Positions 35,191 through 47,109 of a stretch of 64,000 nt of DNA are shown one piece after another. The first letter of the stretch is position 1. Every line of letters begins with the position of its first letter. The position numbers were made by a program, and so were the translations under genes. The stretch is from Dichetophora obliterata (Eukaryota; Arthropoda; Insecta; Diptera; Sciomyzidae), in NCBI GenBank assembly GCA_963920525.1, contig OY986438.1, positions 126,916,420 to 126,980,419 of the forward strand. Reading direction: 5' to 3'. Under the pieces are notes generated by a model that did no database searches, was not told the origin of the DNA, and was given only the letters and a program-made list of their open reading frames with translations.

Positions 35191-36429
35191 GAGATTTTGA
35201 TTTATTTATTCTTCTAATCTATATGATGGTCCTAAAAATTTCTATTAAGCCAGGCTCTGACCGTTTCGTATGAAAGGTATTGATGTTGAGGTCGACTCTA
35301 TGAGGAGACTGTATGTGGGTTGTTAAATATTCTCAACGCGTCATACCATACTTTTATACTTTAAAAAATAATGTTCAATAGATATAATATAAAAAAATGT
35401 TTTAAGGGGTTTTTTGTAAAATGCAAAATATAGTAAAATAGCTACTAAAAAACAGCTTCCTCAAATTTTCATAATATTTGTTTAAAGTTTTTTTTTATAA
35501 ATGACCTTGTTATTTATTATGTTGATTTTATAAGATTTACATAAATTCTAAATGTTTGATAGTTTAAAACAATTAAATGTTTTAACGAATCTTTCCAAAG
35601 AAACAACAGTAACAACAACGTTTTCAATATGAAAAGGAAAACATCACTAGCTGATTTTATTGCAGTTTCGATACGCCGTGCAAGCAATATGAGCCTTAAG
35701 CTCAATAAACGATTTTAAACTATCAAACAACTAGAATTTCAAGCATGATTTAAACTATCAAACATTTAGAATATTTTTTTAAATCATATAAATTTTTTTT
35801 TATTTAATCTCTATTATGTCTTCCTTAAGCTCTAAGAGTGCTAAGGTGCGGAAATTTCCGGTTGCCTTGTTTTTAACCTGCTTGATGGTCCTAAAAATGC
35901 TATTAATTTTAATCTAAAAACGAGGTTTCGACTGTTTTTTGTAGTTTTTATATTGCAAAATTGACATTGAGATAATTTAGGGTCTATGACCTCTAATACG
36001 AATTGTAATTTAACCCGTGATTTTAGTGATTAAATAAATTTTTGTGGAATTGAAAGAAATTTTACCGTTTTTATTAAGTCACTGTATCGGGGTTAGGCGT
36101 GATTTTCATACGTTTTGGCTCATTTTAAAACTCAAAGTGCAGACTTAAAATTTAGGATTTAATTCATTTTTGTGGAATTTAAAGACTCTGTATGGGAGGT
36201 AGGCATTAATTAATGTAGGCTTTAATTTGCTTAGATGGAAGCTTTTATATTAAACGAAAATAGAAAAAAAAATTCAAATTAGATTTAAAAAAGAACTAGG
36301 TATAGTTACAGAAAAGCCCGAGCCAGATTTTTGCTCCTCAAGCGATGAAAACATTGTCTGGTCTTTTTTTTTAAACCATGAAGATCAACAATAACTGTAA
36401 TAGACGAGAAGCTTAAACAAATATTATAA
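35191..36429. other. Non-coding DNA with local inverted repeats
   Basis: ATTCTAAATGTTTGATAGTT followed by TAAA at 35546 is repeated inverted at 35748-35771 and partly again at 35714, forming a stem around ~180 bp. TGATGGTCCTAAAAAT occurs at 35223 and 35882. At 36070-36230 there are two modules of the dispersed TATGGGAGGTAGG-type repeat. Confidence 0.5.
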
Positions 36430-37515
36430 CTTATAAAATAGATATAATTCTTAACTATATCTCTTCTGGTTACAATATAGATATTTCTGCAATTTAAATT
36501 TATATTAATGAGATTGAGGCTTTATGTATGGGGCATTCCATACAAAATTTGTCAACAAAATTTTTGTTGTTGATATCCCTGACTTGTTTATTGGGACAAA
36601 CAAGCTGAAATTAGTGTCAAAAGTTCTAAATCTGAGTTTTTATATAAATTCTTCTATATCGTGTTCTGATCATATTAATAGTGTAGTTAAAAAAGTTTAT
36701 TATGTCCTGCGTAATTTAAGAATGTCTGCTAGTGTCACTCCTGTCAATATTAGACATAAGTTGGTAATACAGTTGGTACTACCTGTAATAACTTTCGCTG
36801 AGTTGGTTTATAGTAGGCTCGACTCATCCTCTCAGTTAAAATTATAAATTGCTTTTAATTATGCTAAGCGCTATGTTTATGGGTTGCGTAGGTTTGACCA
36901 CTTATCTAGTTTCAGAAACGCCATACTTGGGTGTGATTTACCTTCCTACCTTGATGCCAGAAACTGTACTTATCTGCATAAGCTGATCTTTACAAAAACA
37001 CCTTCCTACTTATATGATAAACTTCAATTTAGCTTTTCCAGACGAAGTAATGTTCTTATAGTTCCAAGATATACTTCATTAATCTTCTCGCGCTTGTTTT
37101 TCATTAACGCCATCAGACTGTGGAATCCACTGCCACGTGGACTGAGAGAAGTCTCAGGGAGAGGTGCTTTTAGGCAAGCTATTCTAACTTATTTTTCATC
37201 CAACGAAGTTTTTTCATTCTTTCTTTTTCTGTCCAAACATCGAAAAATTATTTTTAAATTCACAATCTCTTATTTATTTTATTTTATTTTTTAATTTAAT
37301 GATTTATTTGCTATTATTTGCTATTTAAAAATTGATATTAAATATATATTGTATCTTTAGTTTAGTAAAATCACTAAACAGTTGTTATTATACTTATATA
37401 ATATTGAATGTATTTATGTTGTGCTATAAAAGAACTTAGTTCTTACTGCACTAATGCTACTGTTAATAATAATAAAAAAAACTTTCTTCCTTCAGCCAAA
37501 AAAAAAAAAAAAAAT
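36430..37515 (+). mobile_element. 5'-truncated LINE with poly-A tail
   Basis: The 3' end is a run of about 17 A (37499-37515) after CTTTCTTCCTTCAGCC. The coding remnant upstream is the RT C-terminal region (see next entry). Poly-A rather than a short tandem tail separates it from the LINE at 3.6 kb, suggesting the Jockey/I side of non-LTR elements. The 5' border is not defined and no TSD was found. A different element starts 8 bp after the tail. Confidence 0.75.
36480..37294 (+). pseudogene. LINE ORF2, RT thumb and C-terminal region
   Basis: A first frame (about 36500-36535) reads INEIEALCMGHSIQNLSTK, the N-x-x-K-x-x-A/C-x-x-G segment after the RT active site. After a frameshift the 36524-36846 frame continues KVLNLSFYINSSISCSDHIN, VVKKVYYVLRNLRMSASVT and KLVIQLVLPVITFAELVY. 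A TAA at 36844 interrupts it, and the same frame resumes AFNYAKRYVYGLRRFDHLSS through NAIRLWNPLPRGLREV to a stop near 37294. This Leu-Trp-Asn-x-Leu-Pro ending is typical of the C-terminus of Jockey/CR1-group RT proteins. YADD and endonuclease are missing. Confidence 0.8.
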
Positions 37516-37522
37516 TATAGTC

Positions 37523-38989
37523 CGGTCAAATTAGACAAAAAAATAGTGTTCAGTTTGCATAAATTCACATATAGCTGAAAATTGGTGCAGACGTTAGGTT
37601 CACCATTACAATTAAAATGTGAAAATTTCCCCATTGATCCCATGTCGACAAAAAAGTTATTCAAGGTCAAAGGTCACCATTTTAGGTTTTTGGCATTTTT
37701 CTGCAAAAAGGTAAGGTTTTACGTTAACAGTTGGTGAGGCAATGTATCGACTAGATCCAATGTTTTGAAAAGCTATTGATTTACTCGATGAATCGAGCTG
37801 ATAGTGAACAATGAACCGCTGATAGTGAACCAAATGTGAGTGTGCTAGTAAAAATGTTGAAATGTATTGACCTATTTGTTCCAGTCTTGAAGAAATCTCA
37901 AATAAATCATGTACGATTTTTCTTGTTCCTTCACGAAACATGCTGTTTTGGCCATACATTTCATTGACGAAAATTTCATATAAATGATCCAAATTCATGC
38001 AAGATGCAATGCAAAAACGTCGGGACTTATTGAGGAAGTTTCGTTAACAAAAATTAGACAGCAACATAAAGAAAATTCGTCAAGGCATTAAAATCGAAAC
38101 ATGTAATAAAATTCGTGAAGGAATATTATACCGAAACGTTGATGAAGTGAAAACGCTGTATTGTTGCAGTTTAGCCTCTGAACGATTCGGCGAATTACAA
38201 CAATCATGAATATCTTCAAGTTGTTGTAATAGAGTGGAAAAAGTTAGGCGCTGACAACCGCTGCTTTGCATTATATTTTGTATGAATTTTTTTTAAGTCC
38301 AGCAGCTCATGCAGAAACTTCCTTTAAGAAATAAACACGAAAAGTTCAATGATGCCTCGAACTACTGGGGAGTTTTTCGAAGTTGCACTGTCCCGTGTTG
38401 ACGCTATGTTGTCCAGCGGCTAAAAATAGCGATGAAATTCTAATGAAGCGCTGTTTTTTAAGCAAGTGGCGCATCTTTTTTGATGCAGCTTACTTTTCTT
38501 TTTTGTTTTACGTGTCCGCAAAAGTAGGCGCATTTTTACTGCATCTTTGGTAAGCTTTGAGGATGCAGTTAATTTCGAAAATGGCATTAAAGTTAAATAA
38601 AAAATCGCTTTGTTTAGCCAGGGATTGAATTCGGACTGCGTAGCTTAGAGTCGAATGTCTTAACACTGTGCTATTTTCATGTTTGATTCTGTATAAAAAA
38701 AAGGTGTATATAAAAATATGCGCTCAACAACTCTGAAGTCTGAAGAGCGCGTCGTTAAAGAGTACCAAAACCGCACATAAAATGCGGTGTTTCTAGGAGC
38801 GCTTTTCATTTTTCCGCTGGGTAGTTACACAAAAACACACTCACAAAAGGCGTGCAGACAAGGACACATTGATTTGGTCAATTTTCGTTGATTGATTTTC
38901 GCATTTTAATTGTAATGGTGAACCTATCGTCTGTACCAATTTCCAGCTCTATTCGAATTTATGTAAACTTAAATGTCTATTTTGACCGG
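37523..38989. mobile_element. 1467-bp element with ~110-bp terminal inverted repeats
   Basis: Left arm 37523-37632 begins CCGGTCAAATTAGACA and includes GGTTCACCATTACAATTAAA followed by ATG; the right arm 38880-38989 in reverse complement begins CCGGTCAAAATAGACA and contains the same block. Interior minus-strand frames at 37657-37998 (113 codons) and 38080-38271 (63 codons) match no transposase I know. The superfamily is unassigned. The TSD is unclear because the left side abuts the LINE poly-A. Confidence 0.75.
38617..38675 (-). repeat. tRNA-like segment
   Basis: Minus-strand TAGCACAGTGTTAAGACATT (A-box-like) followed by CGAATTCAATCCC (B-box-like). It lies inside the 37.5-kb element in a sub-block bounded by AATGAAGCGCT (38441) and AGCGCTTTTCATT (38799). 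Degenerate SINE head likely. Confidence 0.45.
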
Positions 38990-41900
38990 AATAATTTGTC
39001 AAAAATATTTAATACGTATTTTTTTTTATTTTAATATCAAAAAAGGAATTTTCGAAACATGTTATTTTAACCACTATCCACCGATAATTCTATTTGTGTT
39101 GCTGTTAACGTTCGTTTAAGATATATCGCAAAACGTGTTTAAGGGAGCTTTTAGAAAAACAATTTTTTTGAAAATCTTTTTTTTCAATTCGATTGTAACA
39201 CCTGTGCAATTGGATTGTGCATTCAAGACTATGCACAAGAAATTTCAATTTTATACCGCTTATAATACAGATTCGACAGCGCTTAAAACCCGGTACAGCA
39301 GAGTACTTTACCATACCAGAATAACTTAAAACATGTTTTTATCGAAACATAATTTTTCAAAACGGGCTGCAAATGAACTAACCGACTGATTGAACTTATT
39401 TTTTAATCTGTTTCTATTGCACTTTTACTCATCTTTTACCGAAACGAGCGTCTTTGGAAAAATTGTCTTGGTTTTACACGCAACTATAAGATCCAAAATA
39501 ACGTACACTTTTCAACTTATTTCCACGCTTATTTTCTCAAAGTTCCATATTTTCATTCCATTTTGGTAAAAGATGTGCATTCAAGGGTCTGTGTTCGAAT
39601 GCATTGTTCGACCTGGAGCCGAGCTATGGTGTGGCCCGATTTTCACATTTTTTTCAAGCACACCAAGATAGGGCACAAAATATGTTTAAGTTGTATGGCA
39701 CCTGGCAGGCCCATTTGTCCAAATTTTCTGAAATACTTTTTTGTACTATTTTTTACCTTAAAAATCGAAAAATTTCAAAAAAAATTCAAAAAATAATATT
39801 TTCCGTTTAACTTGTACCAACCGATTATGCATAACATTCCGACCAATCATTTTTTATAGTTCTTAAATAAATATTTTAATTAATGCCAAATAAGTTCATA
39901 AAGCAACAGATTGCAACAACAGCAAGTTCTTTGCAGAACAAACCACCAAGCAGACTAGACAAACCGTTTCCTTGATCGCTACATCAACTCTTCAGTAGTC
40001 TTCTGTGACTTCTGTAGTCCCATCTACTTAGATTTACAGAATTATTTGTGCTGTATGCCGCCTTTCAAAGCAATTTTTTATCTACTATTTTGCAAAAACA
40101 AATTGCTTGTGTTTGTGTAATTGAAATTGAATGTGTGCCATCTTTTGCAACAGGAAAAGTTCCTGATTCTACTTCAACACTATCATCAAATTCATATGAA
40201 TCCTCCTTTATTTTGAATACACTATCTTGTTCAATGTTCGGTGCTTCAGAAGCAGTCTAGTAAACAAGTGAAAAATAAACTTATCCAGTGTCAGTAGCCG
40301 CATTTACTTCTTCTTCACTTAAAAATTCAATTGAAATTACTTAAATTTTAACATAATTATAAAGTTGAATTCTAACTCTTGCTGAATTATCCATAATTTC
40401 CATGTTTTTGTTAACTCCTTCCCTTTGATACGGGTTTTTTTTCCACTCATATTAAATTGAAATTGGCTTATTTTCCACTCTTGCATATGTCATGACTTTT
40501 TTTAGCGAAAATTGTTCCAGTTTAATGCAAAAATTTTAAATTTTTTCATCAGAAAAATAAGGATAATTTTGTGATAAAATTTTATTTTTATAAAATGTTT
40601 TTACATGTTTAAAATGATCACAACATCTCTTTTCGATCAAAATTTATCGCTTAAAATTGTTTTAACCATTTTTCTATAGTGTAATATATATATATATATA
40701 TAAGATCGTTGGTGTTCACAATAATTCTTCAATAAAGCCAACAACACATTTTGGTGCTAAATTCAAAGAATCATTCTCACTGTATCTACCGGAAAGAATA
40801 GAACTACTACTTCCGCTTAAATTTTGATTAAAACTTTCTAAAAAAATTTTCATTAAAAAAAAGTACAGAAGACTTAATTTTTCTTAGTACATGCAAGCCA
40901 GTTGATGATTTTGCCAAATTTCTGGTGCTCAACATTTTACCCTTTCATTACTTTAATCAGCTTAAAGCAAGCTTTGAAAACCGCGAAAAATCAATATTCC
41001 TAAAAGCCTAAAAGCAATTCAAAAACCATCTCAGCTCATACCTCTTAAGCTGCCGGCACGTCGGAATTGGGTGCTCCACAAGCAGGCAATTAATTAGTTC
41101 CGTTCGTCAGTTTGTGTGTGTGTTGATGGCTGTTGGTGTATGTGTATGAGTGTGTTTCCCTTTGAATTATCTAGGCATACAATTTGCAAAATGAAATGGA
41201 ACTCGTTGGCACGCCAGGAGCACGAATTTACTTTTTGTAGCGTCTAAAAGCAAGACAATTTAATTCAACACACCTTTTGCTTTAAATACCGCAACCAACA
41301 AGCAATGCTTCTTACCAACCAAGTAAAGCCTCAGCTTTAAACGCTCAAGAACAACAACCAAACACAATCATCACCAGCACCATCACCAACACCACCTTAC
41401 AATCATGCATGACTAATTCTGCATTTTACCAAATGGTACCTGCACAAATTTTTAAATCTATTTACAATTTCCAAATTTTGTGTATTTCCCTTTGCTGCTG
41501 TTTTGCTTCCGTTTCCATTTGATCTTTGAACGTTTCACGCTGTGTGCGGTCTTCGACATGATGAAAAAATTTTACGGGAAATTACAAAAAATGCGGCACA
41601 TTTGGCGAGCAGAAAAGTGTTGAAGCATAAAAAGAAACGTGTTGCAACAACATATAATTTTGCTATTTTTACAAAACAATAAAAACATGAACATTTTTAA
41701 ACAAAAACTGAAAAAAGAAAACAAGTCGCATCCTCCAACAGTACCCAATATTTTTTGCTGCCTCTTAAATTCTTCATTCTACTTACGTTGATTGAACAAA
41801 AAAGTGTTCAGCTAATTTAGTACGTTTTTTTATGGTCATTAGCTTTTACTTTTCAAAGACTTTTTAGATATCGTTTTTATATTTCTTTTTCGTTAGCGTA

Positions 41901-43079
41901 ATTTTTTGTTTATTGGTGAAAAAATTAGAATTTTATCCCAAACTTGCATAAAAAAATTTAAAAAAGGATACAAATAAATTTGTTTTTTTTTTTAAATTTA
42001 AATGGAAATTTTTACATGATGAGCATCGATGATTAAAACGAAGAAAATGCTATTAAAATGGCATTAGTGAGAAATATATACGGGTCTTTTATAAAGAAAG
42101 TTTTGAGCAGTGAAAGACTTGATGGAAGATAAAAAAAAAAAAAGAGTTAATTAATTGAAATAAGTTGCACATTTTGCAAATCGGTTATAAATTATCACAT
42201 GAGAATCACTTTTTATTAATTTTTTTTATTGTTAAGATTTGTAGAAATTATAATAAGAATAATAAAAATAGTATAAGTATTAAAAAAAAGTTTTTACGTA
42301 ATTTTTAAAATAGCTCACATTAAAGAAAAACCAAGCTAACTAAAAAGTATAATTTTGAAATATTTTGTTTATAGAAGAGAAAACAACTTCCAACAGCTTT
42401 TAAGCATTAAACGTCTGTTTTAATTTGATATGCTGTTAAATATGTTATCTCTTAAAAAAAGTATTTCAAAAATAAAAAACTTTTAGCGATGCTTGAATAT
42501 TTTTCTGCTTAAAATAAAAAAAAAAATAACTGGTGGTAATTAATTTAAACTATTTAGAACTTTTAGTATTCATTTTTGATCTTATCACTTATATTAAGTT
42601 GCATATAATTTCACGCAATACCTTTAACGATTATAACAGATCAATTGGAATCCAACCAGGACCTTCAAGGTACACATTTATTATAATACATTGATAAAAA
42701 TTTAAGCAAATCAGAAAGTTTTTTTTTTTGTAGACATTTATTTAAAACAAGTAAGTCAGTCTTGGGCTGTTGCACCATAAGAAGCCTTACCAAAAACGAG
42801 AAAAACATTTTTTGTTTAAATTAAATATGTAAAACTATGATATTAATCTAACCTAATCCTAAAGCCTTATGCTACTGTAAAAGTTACAAAATTAAACAAG
42901 TCCCCAGCAATTTTTTAGGGCTTAAGAATAGTTTTATTCACTAAATAAGCAATTGCTTATAAACGTCTTAACAAATGAAATTGTATATAATGACAGCAAA
43001 GTTCAGCTTTAAAAGTCTAGTCTAGTTGGTCACTTTCGAAATTATTTTTTCTTTTTCAAATGTATATTATACTACAATT
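38990..43079. other. Long non-coding region, probably intronic
   Basis: No exon or transposase recognised. (TA)n at 40683-40703. The part 40900-41600 is compositionally balanced single-copy-looking DNA with CA/TG-rich runs; the rest is AT-rich with homopolymers. Frames 39135-39329, 39563-39810 and 40048-40260 carry no recognisable domain. Confidence 0.4.
39905..40025. repeat. Decayed relative of the 55-kb foldback arm
   Basis: GCAACAACAGCAAG, CAGACTAGACA, GATCGCT and CAGTAGTCTTCTGTGAC occur in the same order as GCAACAACAACAAC, AGACTAGACA, GCGATC and AGTCTTGAGT in the foldback arms at 55 kb. Confidence 0.4.
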
Positions 43080-43800
43080 TTTACTTAAATTTCCTTTTGC
43101 AGTTTATTAGTACTAAGCAAATATTTGCTTGAATTTAATCAAAATTTATCATAATTAAGCAAATATTTGCTTGAATTTAGTCAAAATTTTGCTTTTATAT
43201 TATAAAATGCAAAAGCAAATTTTTTCTTAATTCAAGCAAATACTTGCTTAGATATTATAAACTGAAATAGCAAATTTTGATAAGTTTTTGCTGAAATCTA
43301 GCATATTTTTGAAGTGAAATAATTAACATTACATTAAATTGAAAAACTAATACCATTTGGAGATTTGAACCTCGGCCGCGTGAGTGTAAGTACATGGGCT
43401 TATCCATGCGACCATCGCAGTTGATATAGAATCGTCGCCTAATTTTCTTCATTAATAATAATCGTGTGCTCGTGTGCTTAGAAGAAATTTGCTTGAATTG
43501 AGTAAAAATTTTCTATTTGAGTTTATCATAACTTAGCAAATATTTGCTCGAATTAAGTAGAAATTTGTTATTCCAATTTATAATAAATAAGCAAATATTT
43601 GCTTGAATTAAGCAAAAATTTGCTTTTACATTTTATAATAACTTATCAAAATTTTGCTTGAATTTAATCAAAATTTTGCTTTTTCCTAACTACATGAGGA
43701 GTGATTTCAATTTAGCAATCTTTTTCTAAAATCACACCGTGATTCAGAAATGTTTTCTGATTTGCTTTTAAGCAAAGCATTAACTTGATTTAAGCAAATT
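43080..43800. repeat. Array of ~60-bp units built on AGCAAATATTTGCTTGAATT
   Basis: The partly palindromic unit AGCAAATATTTGCTTGAATT recurs at about 43118, 43157, 43538 and 43590, with inverted or decayed copies at 43233, 43480 and 43637. A tRNA-like segment sits in the middle (43355-43418). Possibly a MITE whose arms are made of these units; its ends were not defined. Confidence 0.6.
43355..43418 (-). repeat. tRNA-like segment
   Basis: Minus strand: GCGATGGTCGCATGGATAAG (A-box-like) and GAGGTTCAAATCTC (B-box-like) at tRNA-like spacing. The cloverleaf stems are incomplete, so a SINE head or tRNA pseudogene. Confidence 0.5.
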
Positions 43801-44544
43801 AATTTTCTCTGTGTTTGTATTTTGGAATATTGTATTAAATTTTTATCAATATCCGAGCAGTATAAGTATTTTTTTTTCAACCCAAACTTACTACCTGCGC
43901 AAACGTAACTGAGCACTCATAAACTTTAAACGAGTTTATTCTCAAAACTACTTAAGACTTCATTTATCATCCCTTCCAACTTTTATAAACTCATTTCCAT
44001 AGCAAGCACAAGAGAAATTCCAAAAACAGCCTGTTTCTTTAGCCGACGAACTAGACTACATCCTTAACAAAATACATCTTTTCAAATTGACTTGCATCAT
44101 AACTCAAACTTTTATTTGAAGGACTTGAAATTTTTACTGTAGCTTGTAGAAAAAACTAACGGATTTTTCACAATATTGAAAATTAAAATAAAAGCTGAGT
44201 GATTAAATGGTATTTTGTTACTACTGATTTTTTTTTTTGTATGATTATAAAAACTAAATCTATGCTGATAGACCCGATTCTTATTTATTTTCAAAAATAT
44301 GCTTTTTGAAAGCTTCAGTGCATTTAATAAATAAATATTTTCAACACTTTTTCTGATAAAATTTTGCAGCTTTAAAACAACGATAACCTGAAGTTGATGG
44401 TTCCATTTAAAAATTTTGCACAAAAGACATTTGTTAAAATAAAATTTTTATATAAAAATGCTGAAAAATAGCGATTCTTCACTGTGCGTGAACAAAAGCA
44501 AAAAAAAATAAGTTTTTCAGCTTGTTACTTTTGAACTAGTACAC
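43801..44544. other. AT-rich non-coding stretch
   Basis: No feature recognised. The minus-strand frame 44112-44423 is AT-driven and carries no domain. Confidence 0.45.
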
Positions 44545-44548
44545 TTAA

Positions 44549-44628
44549 CACATTAAGTGCCATGGCTACACGTTTTCGTGCGACACCTAATCCTTCCTGG
44601 GGTGCTACGTCGTACGAAAACGTGTGAC
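44549..44628. repeat. piggyBac left TIR and subterminal palindromes
   Basis: The TIR 44549-44565 is followed by ACACGTTTTCGTGCGACAC (44567-44585) and GTCGTACGAAAACGTGTGAC (44609-44628), in opposite orientation to each other. They are likely transposase-binding sites. Confidence 0.7.
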
Positions 44629-44804
44629 AGGCATTGTCTGGCCTAAGATATTGTCGTGCGTTTCTGTTTGACTCTACAGGGTTTTTTAATGTGTTTCTAG
44701 TACCCTAATGTTTGCCCTAAATTTTGGTTCAAGTTTCATAGAGATATCTTTATTTCTGCGGTTTTTATGATAAAAACTCGGAGGTTCTTTTTAATTTTGA
44801 AAAT

Positions 44805-46662
44805 TTATTGAAACTCATTCGATATTTCGGAAAAAAAGTATAAAAAAGATACAAAAATATTAAAATTAGGATATGATAATTTCAATTTACATAAATTTTT
44901 TAGATGTACATATTTTGGAAAGCAATCAATGCACAATTGGGGAGTGTTGGGGCATTGCGGACAGTACGAAGTTGTCCTTTTGATATTCTTTCTTGCTTCC
45001 TTTCGACTAAATTTTCTTTTTTCTTCAGCGTAGCATAAAACGCAAGCACGTCGGATGGTTTTATTATTTTCATCTACTCTTTTTGTGATAATATGTTTTG
45101 ATTGCGATACAGGCTGCGGGGATATGAGATTTAGTAGGTCCTTAGCAATGCGTTCACGGAATGTTCGTATATTAATGTTTTTATTCGTAGCTGCTTTATA
45201 CACAGTAAAGGCATTTACCACGGAAAGTCCGAGTAAAAGTTCAATTCCCAGCTTTCGATACCATTTTAACCCTTTGCGAAGGGTATTTGAGTAAGAAGCC
45301 ATTTGGTCGGAAAGATCAATGCCTGATTTCCCCTTATTATATTCTAGCACAGCCAATGGCTTTTCTGTTGCTCGTCTGTTACGTCTCGCTCCTCGACTAG
45401 TTGAAGGCTCTTCAGGATTACGTGCTCCATCTGTTGTGGATACCATTATCGGGGCATGTTTCGTAGATAGCATTCTGACGTCGCGTTTATCTTTCCACTT
45501 CAGAACAACTATACCATTGGGATCTTCTCTAGCCACTACTTCGCTTGTCTTTATAGGAGCAACCATAACTTCTTTTGGGAAATATTTCTTGTTGGCACGG
45601 AGTGTACCGACAACATGAGTTTTTTGATCTAGCATTGAACGAGCCAATTCATAGCTTGTGTAAAAGTTGTCTACATATAAAGTTTGACCTTGACCTTTCA
45701 AATCAATGATCAGATCCTCGCAAACACTTTTTGCCAAACCGACTTCTCTCAGCCCACTTGATGACTTTCCGGAGTATATTTTCACTGACCAGGTGAATCC
45801 TTCAGTGGAGCAGAGCTTAGAAAGCTTTATACCATAAGGATGAGCTTTATTTGGTATATATTGTCGGAATAATAGTCTGTCACGCCATGGAATAAGGATC
45901 TCATCAATTACTATGTTTTCACCTGGTACGTAAATGCTTTGGTTTCTCGTTTGTAACATGTCCAATAGTGGTTTTATTTTACCAAGCCTATCACCTGGTA
46001 CAATTGAGTTATTGTCTGAGAAGTGCATGAAATTAAGCAATAGTTTAAAGCGATTGCGTGACATTATTTTCCCCGGAATTGAAAAGTTGTAGAGTGAATC
46101 TTTGGACCAATAGTCTTTTAAACACCCGACCTTCACCAAACCTATCCACAAAAGAAGGCCAAGGAACTTCTTCATTTCAAAATCTGTTGTTGGTATCCAA
46201 TTTTTTTTTTCGAGAAAATCTGGTAACAGCATCTTTATTTACATATTCCTCCGCATACTTATTTGTTTCTGATACAATTAATTCAATAATGTCCTTGTCA
46301 ACAAATAGAAGAAATGCATCCAAACAGGAAATATCTGTTAGAATAGACCTTTGCAAGCCTGATCGCCCAGTGAATGTAAAAGTTTTCTGACGAGAAGTAA
46401 ATTCAGTCCAAATGTTTGTTTCGGAAGAACCGACTACGTTTGACAATGGTGTTGGCTCGTCCTCATCCGTGTCCCAGTCGTCTTCAGTATCGCTGTTATA
46501 AATGTTTTCAATGTTATCAGTATCATTGTTATTATCAGAGTCAGTGTCCGAATCATCTGGTAGCCAGTTCTCATCAATCAAGTCATCGCATGAAAAATCA
46601 TCATCATCACTTTCTTCCAACGCTTCACGTATTTCACAATCTGTAAGGTTTCGCTTCGCCAT
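44805..46662 (-). pseudogene. piggyBac-family transposase, single frameshift
   Basis: The start is the ATG at 46662 (MAKRNLTDCEIREALEESDD). An acidic Asp/Ser-rich N-terminus of ~70 residues is followed by the DDE_Tnp_1_7 fold. A run of ten A on this strand (46201-46210) puts the first frame (161 codons) out of register with the second (codable to 44805). Homology passes smoothly from RFSRKK in the first frame to NWIPTTDFEMKKFLGLL in the second, so one extra A explains the break. In the second frame the acidic catalytic residues are all present: VIDE (Asp at codon 110), VDNFYTS (188) and GIDLSDQ (306 and 309). A C-terminal Cys-rich motif follows (Cys at 397, 400, 424, 427, 434, 437). Joined length would be ~610 residues, normal for the family. 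The A-run could be a real mutation or an assembly/sequencing error. Confidence 0.93.
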
Positions 46663-46881
46663 TTTTCTAATTCAAATCTACAAAAATAAAACAAAATAAA
46701 GAAAAATAACTTTGTTTTTTAAATAAAAATAAATATAAAGAAAACAAAAAAAGAAGACAAATAAAAATAAAAAATAGCACAAAATAAAAATAAAAACAGA
46801 TATAATAAAAAATTTAAATAAATGTAAAGAAAAATGCGTAAAAATAAAAAGAAATTAAGAAATAGCAAAAAAATCGCATCG

Positions 46882-47109
46882 CACATTTTCGTACGACAGT
46901 GATTTTTACGATTGCAATTCCGTCGTGCAGTGTCACGTCGTACGGAAACGTGCGACATAAAAAAACTGTTATAAAATCCAAAATAAATCACAAAATTATC
47001 CGGGATTGGCGCAGAACTGAATATTTTCTACTTTTACACCAGTTTATAGCAAAAAAAGTGCTTGGCACCCGGGGAAGGTTTTCGTCAAAACCCCTTGGCA
47101 CTCAATGTG
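46882..47109. repeat. piggyBac right subterminal palindromes and TIR
   Basis: CACATTTTCGTACGACAG (46882) and GTCGTACGGAAACGTGCGAC (46937-46956) repeat the left-end motif. The TIR is 47093-47109. Between the ORF start and this block (46680-46870) lies an A-rich low-complexity leader that probably contains the promoter. Confidence 0.65.

Noticed and set aside
43355..43418. Functional tRNA gene
   Set aside because: A and B boxes are present but the acceptor and T-arm stems do not pair properly; same verdict for 9750-9823, 16418-16710 and 38617-38675.
43080..43800. CRISPR-like array because of regularly spaced repeats
   Set aside because: Eukaryotic context, spacers are themselves repeats, repeat unit is variable and no cas genes are present.
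45055..45618. Plus-strand frames of 79 and 99 codons inside the piggyBac element
   Set aside because: Antisense to the transposase coding region, no domain.
46416..46699. Plus-strand frames rich in Ser/His opposite the piggyBac N-terminus
   Set aside because: Antisense shadow of the acidic transposase N-terminus.
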